Of a stretch of DNA of 5,958 bases, positions 1-5,912 are shown one piece after another. The first letter of the stretch is position 1. The number at the start of each line of letters is the position of its first letter. The DNA lies in assembly GCA_934339215.1 (NCBI GenBank), contig CAKRHU010000108.1, forward strand, positions 1 to 5,958, read 5' to 3'. The translations under genes were made by a program, and so were the position numbers. The notes under the pieces were generated by a model that had not been told where the DNA came from, made no database searches, and saw nothing but the letters and a program-made list of their open reading frames with translations. Source of the stretch: an uncultured Lacticaseibacillus sp. GTDB lineage: Bacteria > Bacillota > Bacilli > Lactobacillales > Lactobacillaceae.

Positions 1-10
1 GACACATCTC

Positions 11-114
11 GGCTAGCTCCGGCGAGGACCCTCTCCACGTACCGGTGGCCAGCTGGAGTCCCAATTTCAAATCACTGGAACGGAGCTAGGCCACTGATGC
101 CGGATAGCGGGCAT
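11..114 (+). other. Structured GC-rich leader upstream of dinB, unidentified
   Basis: Bases 11-21 pair with 81-92 as 11 base pairs with one bulged G. A smaller stem (33-37 with 54-58) can form inside, and a third hairpin (97-101 with 110-114) lies just after. This suggests a folded leader or the end of a non-coding RNA. I compared it from memory with RNase P RNA, SRP RNA, tmRNA and T-box consensus elements and found no match. Alternatively the frame starting at base 3 is open up to a TAG at 87-89 and could be the C-terminus of an upstream gene, in which case the pairing would be incidental. No convincing promoter or LexA-type operator is visible here. Confidence 0.3.
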
Positions 115-140
115 GAAACACGCACGAAGCCAGACACGAT

Positions 141-150
141 AGAAAGGAGG
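141..150 (+). promoter_or_regulatory. Ribosome binding site of dinB
   Basis: AGAAAGGAGG is a near-perfect Shine-Dalgarno sequence. It ends 6 nt before the ATG at 157. It decides the start: the in-frame ATG at 97 has no such site and would add 20 residues unlike anything in Y-family polymerases. Confidence 0.9.
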
Positions 151-156
151 CGCGCA

Positions 157-1263
157 ATGGGCGAATGGTTATCAGTACCAGAAATCAATGATACCAGTCG
201 GCGGATTTTGCATATCGATATGGATGCGTTTTATGCGTCGATCGAACAACGCGATGATCCGTCGTTGAAAAAGCGCGCCTTGGTGATCGCCCATGATCCG
301 CGCAAAACTGGGGGCAAAGGCGTGGTCACCACGGCCAACTATGTCGCGCGGCAATACGGGGTACACTCAGCGATGAGTGCCCAAGAGGCCTTGCGCCTGG
401 TGCCGAAAAAAGTGTTGACCTTTAAAGCCCCAGACTTTACCAAATACCATGCGGTGTCGGATCAAATTCACGCGTTGTTTCATCAAGTGACAGATTTGAT
501 CGAACCAGTGGCGCTAGATGAAGCGTATTTGGATGTGACGGCAAACAAGGATTTTAAAACCACCATCGATTTGGCGTTGTGGTTGCAACAAGCCATCAGA
601 AACAAAACCAATCTGACTTGCAGTTTTGGGTTGTCATATAACAAGTTTTTGGCCAAAGAAGCCAGCGAATATAATAAGCCGAATGGTCGCACGGTGATTT
701 TGCCAGAACAAGCGCAAGCCTTTTTGGAACGCTTGGCGATCGGCGAGTTTCGTGGCGTCGGCGCGAAAACCAAACCGGTGCTGGAAGATATGGGTATTAA
801 AACTGGCGCTGATTTGTTGCAATACAGTCAAGCAGACCTGGTGCAGCGTTTTGGCAAAATGGGGTTAGGGCTGTATCAACATGCGCGCGGTATCGATAAT
901 CGGCCGGTGCTAGTGCGTGATCGCAAGTCAATCGGCAAAGAGCGGACCTATCGTGCTGTGAAAACCACCGATGCCCAAGTCGAACAAGAGCTGAAGCATT
1001 TGGCAGAAATGGTAGCGGAAACTTTGGCTAGCAAACAAAAACATGGCAAAACCGTGGTATTGAAAGTGCGTGATCGCGATTTTAACACGATTACCAAGCG
1101 CACCAGTTTGCCACAGTTTATCAATCAATCCACAGACATTTTCAATGTGGCGTGGCAGTTGTGGCAACAAATCAAACCCCAAGAAATCGCGATTCGCCTG
1201 CTGGGCATCACGGTCACTGGCCTTGAAGCCCAACAATTTGAAAATCTTGATCTGCCACTGTGA
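157..1263 (+). CDS. dinB: DNA polymerase IV (DinB, Y-family translesion polymerase)
   Basis: This is a 368-residue Y-family polymerase, usual length for the DinB group, which copies past damaged template bases at low fidelity without proofreading. The palm carries IDMDAFYASIE at 20-30 with metal ligands D21 and D23 and the aromatic steric-gate position at Y26. The second acidic pair is D121-E122 in ALDEAYLD. The signature around 157-177 (FGLSYNKFLAKEAS, then KPNG) is also intact. A helix-hairpin-helix thumb lies near 198-222 (FRGVGAKTK) and the little-finger domain spans about 255-355. The C-terminus ends FENLDLPL, where a beta-clamp binding peptide of the QLxLF kind is expected but looks degenerate. 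The ATG at 157 is chosen for its strong ribosome binding site. The frame is open upstream to base 1, but that stretch does not read like protein. No SOS box is visible in the 156 bases upstream. Confidence 0.96.
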   Translation: MGEWLSVPEINDTSRRILHIDMDAFYASIEQRDDPSLKKRALVIAHDPRKTGGKGVVTTANYVARQYGVHSAMSAQEALRLVPKKVLTFKAPDFTKYHAVSDQIHALFHQVTDLIEPVALDEAYLDVTANKDFKTTIDLALWLQQAIRNKTNLTCSFGLSYNKFLAKEASEYNKPNGRTVILPEQAQAFLERLAIGEFRGVGAKTKPVLEDMGIKTGADLLQYSQADLVQRFGKMGLGLYQHARGIDNRPVLVRDRKSIGKERTYRAVKTTDAQVEQELKHLAEMVAETLASKQKHGKTVVLKVRDRDFNTITKRTSLPQFINQSTDIFNVAWQLWQQIKPQEIAIRLLGITVTGLEAQQFENLDLPL

Positions 1264-1291
1264 TTGGTACAGCTGTGAATTGTGTTATACT
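1264..1291 (+). promoter_or_regulatory. Probable sigma-A promoter with extended -10
   Basis: TTGGTA at 1264-1269 (4 of 6 matches to TTGACA) is separated by 16 nt from TATACT at 1286-1291 (5 of 6 matches to TATAAT). TG at 1283-1284 gives an extended -10 (TGTTATACT). Transcription would start near 1298, leaving a leader of roughly 25 nt before the next gene. The -35 begins directly after the dinB stop codon. This suggests that the ytoI-nrnA-cshB unit can be expressed separately from dinB. No terminator is visible between dinB and this promoter, so read-through from dinB is also possible. Confidence 0.6.
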
Positions 1292-1309
1292 TAGCCTAAC
1301 TGAGGACAC

Positions 1310-1316
1310 GTGAGGT
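1310..1316 (+). promoter_or_regulatory. Ribosome binding site of the YtoI-type gene
   Basis: GTGAGGT is the only Shine-Dalgarno-like stretch here. Two ATG codons follow in frame, at 1320 and 1323. GAGG ends 4 nt before the first and 7 nt before the second, so the second is better placed. It also gives the N-terminus MATKHEQIL, which is the form I associate with this family. Confidence 0.65.
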
Positions 1317-1322
1317 AAAATG

Positions 1323-2639
1323 ATGGCGACGAAGCATGAACAGATCCTACAATACATTGCTAACTTAGCAGTGGGTACTAAAATTTCGGTGCGCACGATT
1401 GCCAAGCAACAACAAGTTTCTGAAGGCACGGCATATCGCGCCATCAAAGAAGCTGAAAATACCGGATTAGTGTCGACCATCGAACGCGTCGGGACGATTC
1501 GCATTGAGCAAAAGCCGATCAACAACATCGATTCCTTGACCTTGAAGGCGTTGTTGAAGCTGATCGACGGCAAAGTCCTCGGCGGCTCAGCTGGCTTGAC
1601 CAAAAAACTCGACAAGTTTGTGATCGGGGCGATGACCCCTGATGAAATGATCCGCTACATCACCCCCAATGCCTTGGTGATCATTGGGAACCGTGAAGAT
1701 GCGCAAAAGCTTGCTTTAGAAAATGGCGCGGCGGTGTTGATCACTGGGGGCTTTATGACAAGCGATGCGGTGATTGCCAAAGCTAACGCGGAATCTTTGC
1801 CGGTGATGCAAACCAGTTATGATACGTTCACCGTGGCGACGATGATCAACCGCGCGTTGTCTGATCAAGCTATCAAGCAAGACATTTTAACGGTGGCGGC
1901 GGTGTACTCACCACTGAGTAAGGTCAAAACGGCAACGCCTGATGGCACCGTGGCGGATTTCTTGCGCTTGCGCGGTGATCGCAGTGATTTTGTTTTGCCG
2001 ATCATCACGGCAGGCGGCCGCTTAGTCGGTATGGTGGCCGATGCCCAAGTCCACAGCAAAAAAACCACCACCCCATTAGAACGCGTGATGGTCAAAGACC
2101 CGCTGACGGTTAAACCTTATTTATCGATCACCAGCGTCGGTCACACCATGCAAGGCAACGGTTTAGATGTTCTGCCAGTGGTCGATGATTCTTGGCAATT
2201 GCTTGGGATCGTCACCCGGCACGCGGTGTTTGCCAGCATGGCCGACCTCAATCACAATCGCGATGCGGCCACTTATGCTGACCAAGTTGCCCGGCAAATG
2301 AGTTTGATCGAATCCACTCGCGTCGACGTGGCCGATTACCGGCTGCACACCACCCCGATGATGACCAATCAACTGGGCACCTTGAGTTTTGGCGTGTTGA
2401 ATGAAGCAGTCAACACGGCGGCGACCGGCTTTTTGAACCGAGCAGGACGACGCAATGTGTTAGTGGCGCAACTTTCCTTGCACACCTTCCGGCCGATCCA
2501 GTTGGAAACCACTGTCAACATTCATGTGCGGCCTTTGGAATTGACCCGCCATGAAGCGACGTTAGATATCGAATTGCAAACTGACGGCTTGCCAGTTGCC
2601 AAAGCATTGGTCACTTGCCAATTGCTGGAAAGGAATTAA
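1323..2639 (+). CDS. ytoI: YtoI-type HTH-DRTGG-CBS-hotdog protein, putative transcriptional regulator
   Basis: This 438-residue protein combines four modules. A winged-helix HTH fills about 1-62 (ISVRTIAKQ, then VSEGTAYRAIKEAE, a classic recognition-helix pattern). A DRTGG domain follows at about 75-185, with LITGGF near 139-144 in place of the eponymous motif. A CBS pair spans about 195-302, and each half ends in the usual G-(I/M)-V pattern (LVGMVADAQV, LLGIVTRHAV). A hotdog-fold (PaaI/4HBT-like) domain runs from about 325 to the end. CBS domains commonly bind adenosyl nucleotides and hotdog domains bind acyl-CoA, so a metabolite-sensing DNA-binding regulator is the natural inference, but the ligand and targets are unknown. 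Architecture and length match Bacillus subtilis YtoI. Its stop lies 1 nt before nrnA, and the nrnA ribosome binding site sits inside this gene's last codons. Start at 1320 (one residue longer) cannot be excluded. Confidence 0.88.
   Translation: MATKHEQILQYIANLAVGTKISVRTIAKQQQVSEGTAYRAIKEAENTGLVSTIERVGTIRIEQKPINNIDSLTLKALLKLIDGKVLGGSAGLTKKLDKFVIGAMTPDEMIRYITPNALVIIGNREDAQKLALENGAAVLITGGFMTSDAVIAKANAESLPVMQTSYDTFTVATMINRALSDQAIKQDILTVAAVYSPLSKVKTATPDGTVADFLRLRGDRSDFVLPIITAGGRLVGMVADAQVHSKKTTTPLERVMVKDPLTVKPYLSITSVGHTMQGNGLDVLPVVDDSWQLLGIVTRHAVFASMADLNHNRDAATYADQVARQMSLIESTRVDVADYRLHTTPMMTNQLGTLSFGVLNEAVNTAATGFLNRAGRRNVLVAQLSLHTFRPIQLETTVNIHVRPLELTRHEATLDIELQTDGLPVAKALVTCQLLERN
2629..2634 (+). 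promoter_or_regulatory. Ribosome binding site of nrnA
   Basis: AAAGGA lies inside the last codons of the upstream gene, 6 nt before the ATG at 2641. It decides the start: an in-frame ATG at 2596 would add 15 residues, lies within the upstream gene and has no ribosome binding site of its own. Confidence 0.85.
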
Positions 2640-2640
2640 G

Positions 2641-3591
2641 ATGTTGTTAGACGACATTCTCACGCAAATCAAAGCGTATGATACCATCATCATTCACCGC
2701 CACGTCAATCCAGATCCTGACGCGTTAGGCTCACAAGGTGGCTTAGCAGCCAGCATTCAAGCCGCTTATCCGGACAAGCGCGTGCTCAAAGCCGGCGGTG
2801 ACGTCGGGAACTTGGATTGGTTATTCACTATGGATGACGTCCAAGCTGCCGATTATCAAAATGCCTTAGTGATTTCAGTCGACACCGCAGATACCCCGCG
2901 GGTTTCTGATCAACGGTTTAACACTGGGAAATACTTGATCAAAATCGATCATCACCCCAATGACGATGCGTATGGGGATTTGTTGTGGGTCGTGCCAGAT
3001 GCCAGCTCCACTTCTGAATTGATTTTTGATTTGATCCAACACAGCAACGGGCAGTTGAAGCTCAATGCGCAAGTGGCTCGGCTGTTATATGCCGGCATCG
3101 TTGGCGACACTGGGCGTTTCTTGTACAACAATACTTCAGCGCACACCTTACAAGTGGCCGCGGCATTGATCCAAGAAGATTTCGACCCGACCGCGTTGAA
3201 CAATCGTATGAATGCCATCAGCTTTGCCCAAGCCAAACTGCAAAGCTATGTGTTCAATCATTTGCACATTTCTGAAGCTGGTGCCGGTTCTGTTGAAATT
3301 CCGTTAAGCGTCGTCAACGAACTGGGCTTGACCAAAGATCAAGTGCATGCGGCAGTTGGCACCCCTGGGCGCTTAGGGGAAGTGGTCGCTTGGGTGATTT
3401 TCGTCGAACAAGCAGACGGTGAACCATACCGCGTCAACTTACGCTCCAAGGGTCCGATCATCAACGAATTAGCCAAGCAACACAACGGTGGCGGGCATCC
3501 TTTGGCCTCAGGTGCCAAAGCACAAAACCGCGAAGAAATTGAAGCAATTACGAAACAACTCGAAGCCTTAGTGGCAGAAAGCGAGCATTAA
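2641..3591 (+). CDS. nrnA: NrnA-type DHH/DHHA1 phosphoesterase: nanoRNase and pAp phosphatase
   Basis: This is a 316-residue DHH-superfamily enzyme, close to the length of B. subtilis NrnA/YtqI. The family degrades RNA fragments of 2-5 nt to mononucleotides and removes the 3' phosphate from pAp, the by-product of CoA and sulfate-activation metabolism. The cytosolic Mn-dependent catalytic domain shows the motifs in order: HVNPDPDALGS at 21-31 (H21, D25, D27), DTAD at 81-84, DHH at 103-105 and GDTGRF at 155-160. The C-terminal DHHA1 domain ends with the substrate-binding GGGH at 283-286. There are no membrane or PAS/GGDEF segments, so this is not the c-di-AMP phosphodiesterase GdpP, although related stand-alone DHH proteins can act on pApA. 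The gene is sandwiched in a tight operon: 1 nt after the upstream stop and sharing one base with the cshB start. Confidence 0.93.
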   Translation: MLLDDILTQIKAYDTIIIHRHVNPDPDALGSQGGLAASIQAAYPDKRVLKAGGDVGNLDWLFTMDDVQAADYQNALVISVDTADTPRVSDQRFNTGKYLIKIDHHPNDDAYGDLLWVVPDASSTSELIFDLIQHSNGQLKLNAQVARLLYAGIVGDTGRFLYNNTSAHTLQVAAALIQEDFDPTALNNRMNAISFAQAKLQSYVFNHLHISEAGAGSVEIPLSVVNELGLTKDQVHAAVGTPGRLGEVVAWVIFVEQADGEPYRVNLRSKGPIINELAKQHNGGGHPLASGAKAQNREEIEAITKQLEALVAESEH

Positions 3592-4931
3592 TGGCAACTT
3601 TTAAGCAATACGCATTGAGCCAGCCGATCATCAACGGCTTAGCGGACATGCACATCGACACCCCCACGGCGATCCAAGAAAAAGTGATCCCGGCCGTTTT
3701 ACGCGGGGAGTCTGTGATCGGCCAAAGCCAAACCGGTTCTGGTAAAACGCACGCCTTTTTAGTCCCGATTTTAGAAAAATTAGACGCCAAAGAGGATACG
3801 GTGCAAGCCGTGATTACCGCCCCAAGTCGCGAACTTGCGACCCAAATTTACACCGTGGCGACGACTTTAGCTAAGTATTTACCTGATTTGCGCATTCACA
3901 ACTATGTCGGTGGGACCGATAAAGCCAAGCAAATCGAAAAACTGCAAAACAATCAACCGCAATTAGTCATCGGCACGCCTGGTCGGATCTTAGATTTGAT
4001 CAAGTCTGGGGCTTTGGCGGCGCACACGGCGCAAACGTTTGTGGTCGATGAAGCGGACATGACCTTAGACATGGGCTTTTTAAACCAAGTCGACCAAATT
4101 GCGGCCACGTTCCCCAAAGACTTACAAATGTTAGTCTTTTCCGCGACGATCCCGCAAAAGCTCGAACCGTTCTTAAAAAAGTACATGGCCAATCCAACGA
4201 TTTTCACTTTGAAGCCACAATCGGTGATTGCTGACACGGTGGATAACTGGTTGATCGCGGCAAAAGGTCGCGACAAGAATCAACTGATCTACCAGTTGTT
4301 GACGATCGGCCAACCGTTTTTAGTGTTGATTTTTGCCAACACCAAGCATGCGGTGGACCACATTCATCAATTTTTGACCGACCAAGGCTTAGAAGTGGCC
4401 AAGATTCATGGCGGGATTCCTCCGCGCGAACGCAAACGCGTGATGAAAGAAGTGGCGGCGTTGAAGTATCAATATGTGGTTGCCACTGATTTGGCGGCGC
4501 GCGGTATCGATATTAAAGGCGTCTCTCACGTGATCAACGCTGAAATTCCAAGCGACAACGAATTCTTCATTCACCGCGTCGGCCGGACTGGGCGCAACGG
4601 GATGCATGGTACGGCCATCACCTTATACACCCCAGGTCAAGAAGACCAAATCGCCGAACTCGAACATCTGGGCATTCACTTCACCCCTAAAGCCATCAAA
4701 AATGGTGAAGTGGTCGATTCTTACGACCGCAATCGCCGAGTGACCCGTAAAGCCAAAGTTGATCCGCGGAGTTTGAAGATCCGCGGCCTGGCTGCCAAAG
4801 AAGCCAAAAAACATAAGCCGGGCTACAAGAAGAAAATCAAAAAAGCTGAAGCCAAGGAACAATGGTTCAACGCCCGGGTTAAAAAACGTGAAGCGTTGCG
4901 GGCCTCGCGTAAAGCCAAGAAATCCAAGTAA
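3591..4931 (+). CDS. cshB: DEAD-box ATP-dependent RNA helicase, CshB type
   Basis: This 446-residue protein has all DEAD-box motifs: Q motif (PTAIQ, 25-29), motif I SQTGSGKT at 46-53, Ia PSRELA at 78-83 (serine instead of the common threonine), TPGR at 129-132, DEAD at 153-156, SAT at 184-186, IFAN near 247-250, ATDLAARGID at 298-307 and HRVGRTGR at 328-335. A strongly basic tail from about 380 to the end, rich in Lys and Arg, probably binds RNA. Length, the SATIPQKLEPF segment and the tail resemble B. subtilis CshB (YqfR), a helicase linked to cold growth, ribosome assembly and mRNA turnover. The ATG overlaps the nrnA stop as TAATG, and only a weak purine stretch (AGAAAGCGAG, 3576-3585) precedes it, so translation probably depends on re-initiation by ribosomes finishing nrnA. 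Assignment to the CshB subgroup is less certain than to the helicase family. Confidence 0.93.
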   Translation: MATFKQYALSQPIINGLADMHIDTPTAIQEKVIPAVLRGESVIGQSQTGSGKTHAFLVPILEKLDAKEDTVQAVITAPSRELATQIYTVATTLAKYLPDLRIHNYVGGTDKAKQIEKLQNNQPQLVIGTPGRILDLIKSGALAAHTAQTFVVDEADMTLDMGFLNQVDQIAATFPKDLQMLVFSATIPQKLEPFLKKYMANPTIFTLKPQSVIADTVDNWLIAAKGRDKNQLIYQLLTIGQPFLVLIFANTKHAVDHIHQFLTDQGLEVAKIHGGIPPRERKRVMKEVAALKYQYVVATDLAARGIDIKGVSHVINAEIPSDNEFFIHRVGRTGRNGMHGTAITLYTPGQEDQIAELEHLGIHFTPKAIKNGEVVDSYDRNRRVTRKAKVDPRSLKIRGLAAKEAKKHKPGYKKKIKKAEAKEQWFNARVKKREALRASRKAKKSK

Positions 4932-4938
4932 CCTGACA

Positions 4939-4980
4939 AGCGGAGACTTGTTCAAGCAAGACTATGCAATAGTCTCCGCT
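4939..4980 (+). promoter_or_regulatory. Alternative hairpin that excludes the terminator (candidate antiterminator)
   Basis: AGCGGAGACT at 4939-4948 is perfectly complementary to AGTCTCCGCT at 4971-4980, a 10-bp uninterrupted stem with a 22-nt loop. It uses the same left arm as the terminator and also the right arm of the terminator's inner hairpin, so the two folds cannot coexist. Its right arm is transcribed before that of the terminator, so it should form first. The pairing is seen directly in the sequence; a regulatory role is inferred. Confidence 0.45.
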
Positions 4981-5005
4981 GAACAGTCGCCGTTTGTTTT
5001 TGTTT
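4941..5005 (+). terminator. Intrinsic terminator after cshB, possibly conditional
   Basis: Bases 4941-4954 pair with 4980-4992 as 12 base pairs, interrupted by one A/G mismatch (4944 and 4989) and one bulged T (4949). A T-rich run (TTTGTTTTTGTTT, 4993-5005) follows immediately. The 25-nt loop contains a second 6-bp hairpin (4959-4964 with 4970-4975). The flanking ACAAG at 4936-4940 can also pair with the start of the T-run. It would end the ytoI-nrnA-cshB transcript, or partly attenuate transcription into the next gene, for which I see no promoter of its own. Confidence 0.65.
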
Positions 5006-5012
5006 AAAGGAG
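5006..5012 (+). promoter_or_regulatory. Ribosome binding site of the FGE-fold gene
   Basis: AAAGGAG ends 9 nt before the ATG at 5022 and starts right after the terminator's T-run. It supports 5022 as the start and shows that this gene is translated independently of cshB. Confidence 0.85.
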
Positions 5013-5021
5013 TGGGACAGC

Positions 5022-5912
5022 ATGGCACAAGCAGATTTATTGTTACCGCAATGGGCGAGCATTGACCCTGATCGCCAAAAATTCATTTTGCAACAACTGA
5101 CGCGCTACTTCTTAAGTCCATTATTGTCAGTGGATGCCTTAGTCCCGGTGTCCGTTGACTACTTTGGGCAAACACTGAACACCTTTGATACGTTGATCGG
5201 CGGGCAGTGGTTGCGGTTTGTACCCGGGGCAATGCAAGTGCCACTAGGCGTTGATCGCGAGGATTCAGCCACGAAAGCCTTGTTAGCCCAATTGCCTGAC
5301 GCCCAACTTTCCCCAAAACGCTTTGTCGATATCCCGCCAATGTTGGTCGCGCGCCAGGCCATTCCGGTTTCCGAGCAAGTAATCGGGCAAGTGAATTTAT
5401 TGACGCATGTTTTTCGTGGAAATCATTTCGCCTATGTGCCATATAAGCCAACCGTATTGGCGTTGTTGAATCGCCATGCCGATAGCTTAGATCCAGAGGC
5501 TGGTTCCTGGCCGCCGCTGCTTGAAAGTGGCCATGTGCGCTTGATCCAACAAAGTGCCCATCATTATCAAGTGCGTTTGGTGCATGATTGGACGGCGCAG
5601 TCCTTGATCAAAGCCCTCGGTGGTTTCGGTCAAAGCTTGCCCAATGAAGATCAATATGAATACTTGCAAGGTGGCGGCATTGCGCAAGTCTTTCCTTGGG
5701 GCAATCAAAACCTTGACGAGCTCCCGGCCTATCTGCCCAACCGCTTCGGTTTAACGGTGAAAACCAGTGACACCGCGCCTGAATTATTACTGGTCGGCCC
5801 AGATAAGCGTGGGGAAGGGCTTCTCCAATGGTCACCAGCATATCAGGCCGTTGAGGATGTGCCATTTGTCCAGCACACCTATCGTCCTGTGACATTGATC
5901 ACCGTGGACTGA
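5022..5912 (+). CDS. Divergent SUMF1/EgtB/PvdO-fold (FGE-sulfatase-like) protein, function unknown
   Basis: This 296-residue protein would usually be called hypothetical. Several landmarks match, in order, those of the formylglycine-generating-enzyme domain. GGQWLRFVPGAMQVPLG at 60-76 resembles the opening (V-x-I-P-G-G-x-F-x-M-G). FVDIPPMLVARQAIPVSEQ at 101-119 resembles the strand ending in (P-V-T-N-x-E). SLPNEDQYEYLQGGG at 205-219 resembles (R-L-P-T-E-A-E-W-E-Y-A-A-R-G-G). FPWGN at 224-228 resembles (Y-P-W-G). NRFGLTV at 240-246 resembles (N-x-F-G-L-Y-D-M). The protein has no cysteine, so it lacks the catalytic copper-binding pair of true FGE, and the usual G-N-V-W-E-W segment is not recognisable. 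About 55 N-terminal residues precede the domain. No signal peptide or membrane segment is visible, so it should be cytosolic. The fold call is inference from motifs; activity is unknown and it may only bind a ligand. Confidence 0.6.
   Translation: MAQADLLLPQWASIDPDRQKFILQQLTRYFLSPLLSVDALVPVSVDYFGQTLNTFDTLIGGQWLRFVPGAMQVPLGVDREDSATKALLAQLPDAQLSPKRFVDIPPMLVARQAIPVSEQVIGQVNLLTHVFRGNHFAYVPYKPTVLALLNRHADSLDPEAGSWPPLLESGHVRLIQQSAHHYQVRLVHDWTAQSLIKALGGFGQSLPNEDQYEYLQGGGIAQVFPWGNQNLDELPAYLPNRFGLTVKTSDTAPELLLVGPDKRGEGLLQWSPAYQAVEDVPFVQHTYRPVTLITVD

Noticed and set aside
3..89. A short open frame ending in TAG that could be the C-terminus of an upstream gene.
   Set aside because: Only 28 residues are visible, with no recognisable motif, and the stretch overlaps a strong RNA-like pairing. 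It is too little to call a gene; mentioned as an alternative only.
97..156. An upstream in-frame ATG at 97 giving dinB 20 extra residues; the frame is open back to base 1.
   Set aside because: There is no ribosome binding site before 97, the ATG lies in a predicted hairpin arm, and the extra residues do not resemble Y-family N-termini. The ATG at 157 has a near-perfect site.
1..156. A LexA-type SOS operator (GAAC-N4-GTTC class) controlling dinB.
   Set aside because: No such palindrome is present in the visible upstream region. Control from further upstream cannot be judged.
3454..3636. A 13-base direct repeat (CCGATCATCAACG) at 3454-3466 and 3624-3636.
   Set aside because: Both copies lie in coding sequence and encode ordinary PIIN residues in nrnA and cshB. 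Shared codon preference explains it, and there is no flanking repeat structure.
4623..4955. A 110-codon open frame on the minus strand opposite the cshB 3' end, and similar ones opposite the other genes.
   Set aside because: They lie antisense to well-conserved genes, have no convincing ribosome binding sites, and have biased compositions that mirror the sense codons.
4932..5021. A T-box riboswitch before the last gene, suggested by competing terminator and antiterminator-like hairpins.
   Set aside because: The conserved T-box sequence (AGGGTGGNACCGCG type) is absent and 90 nt is too short for stem I plus the switch. The gene is not a tRNA synthetase, amino acid enzyme or transporter.
5022..5912. 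A working formylglycine-generating enzyme paired with a sulfatase.
   Set aside because: The protein contains no cysteine, so it lacks the catalytic copper-binding pair, and no sulfatase gene is visible in the window.
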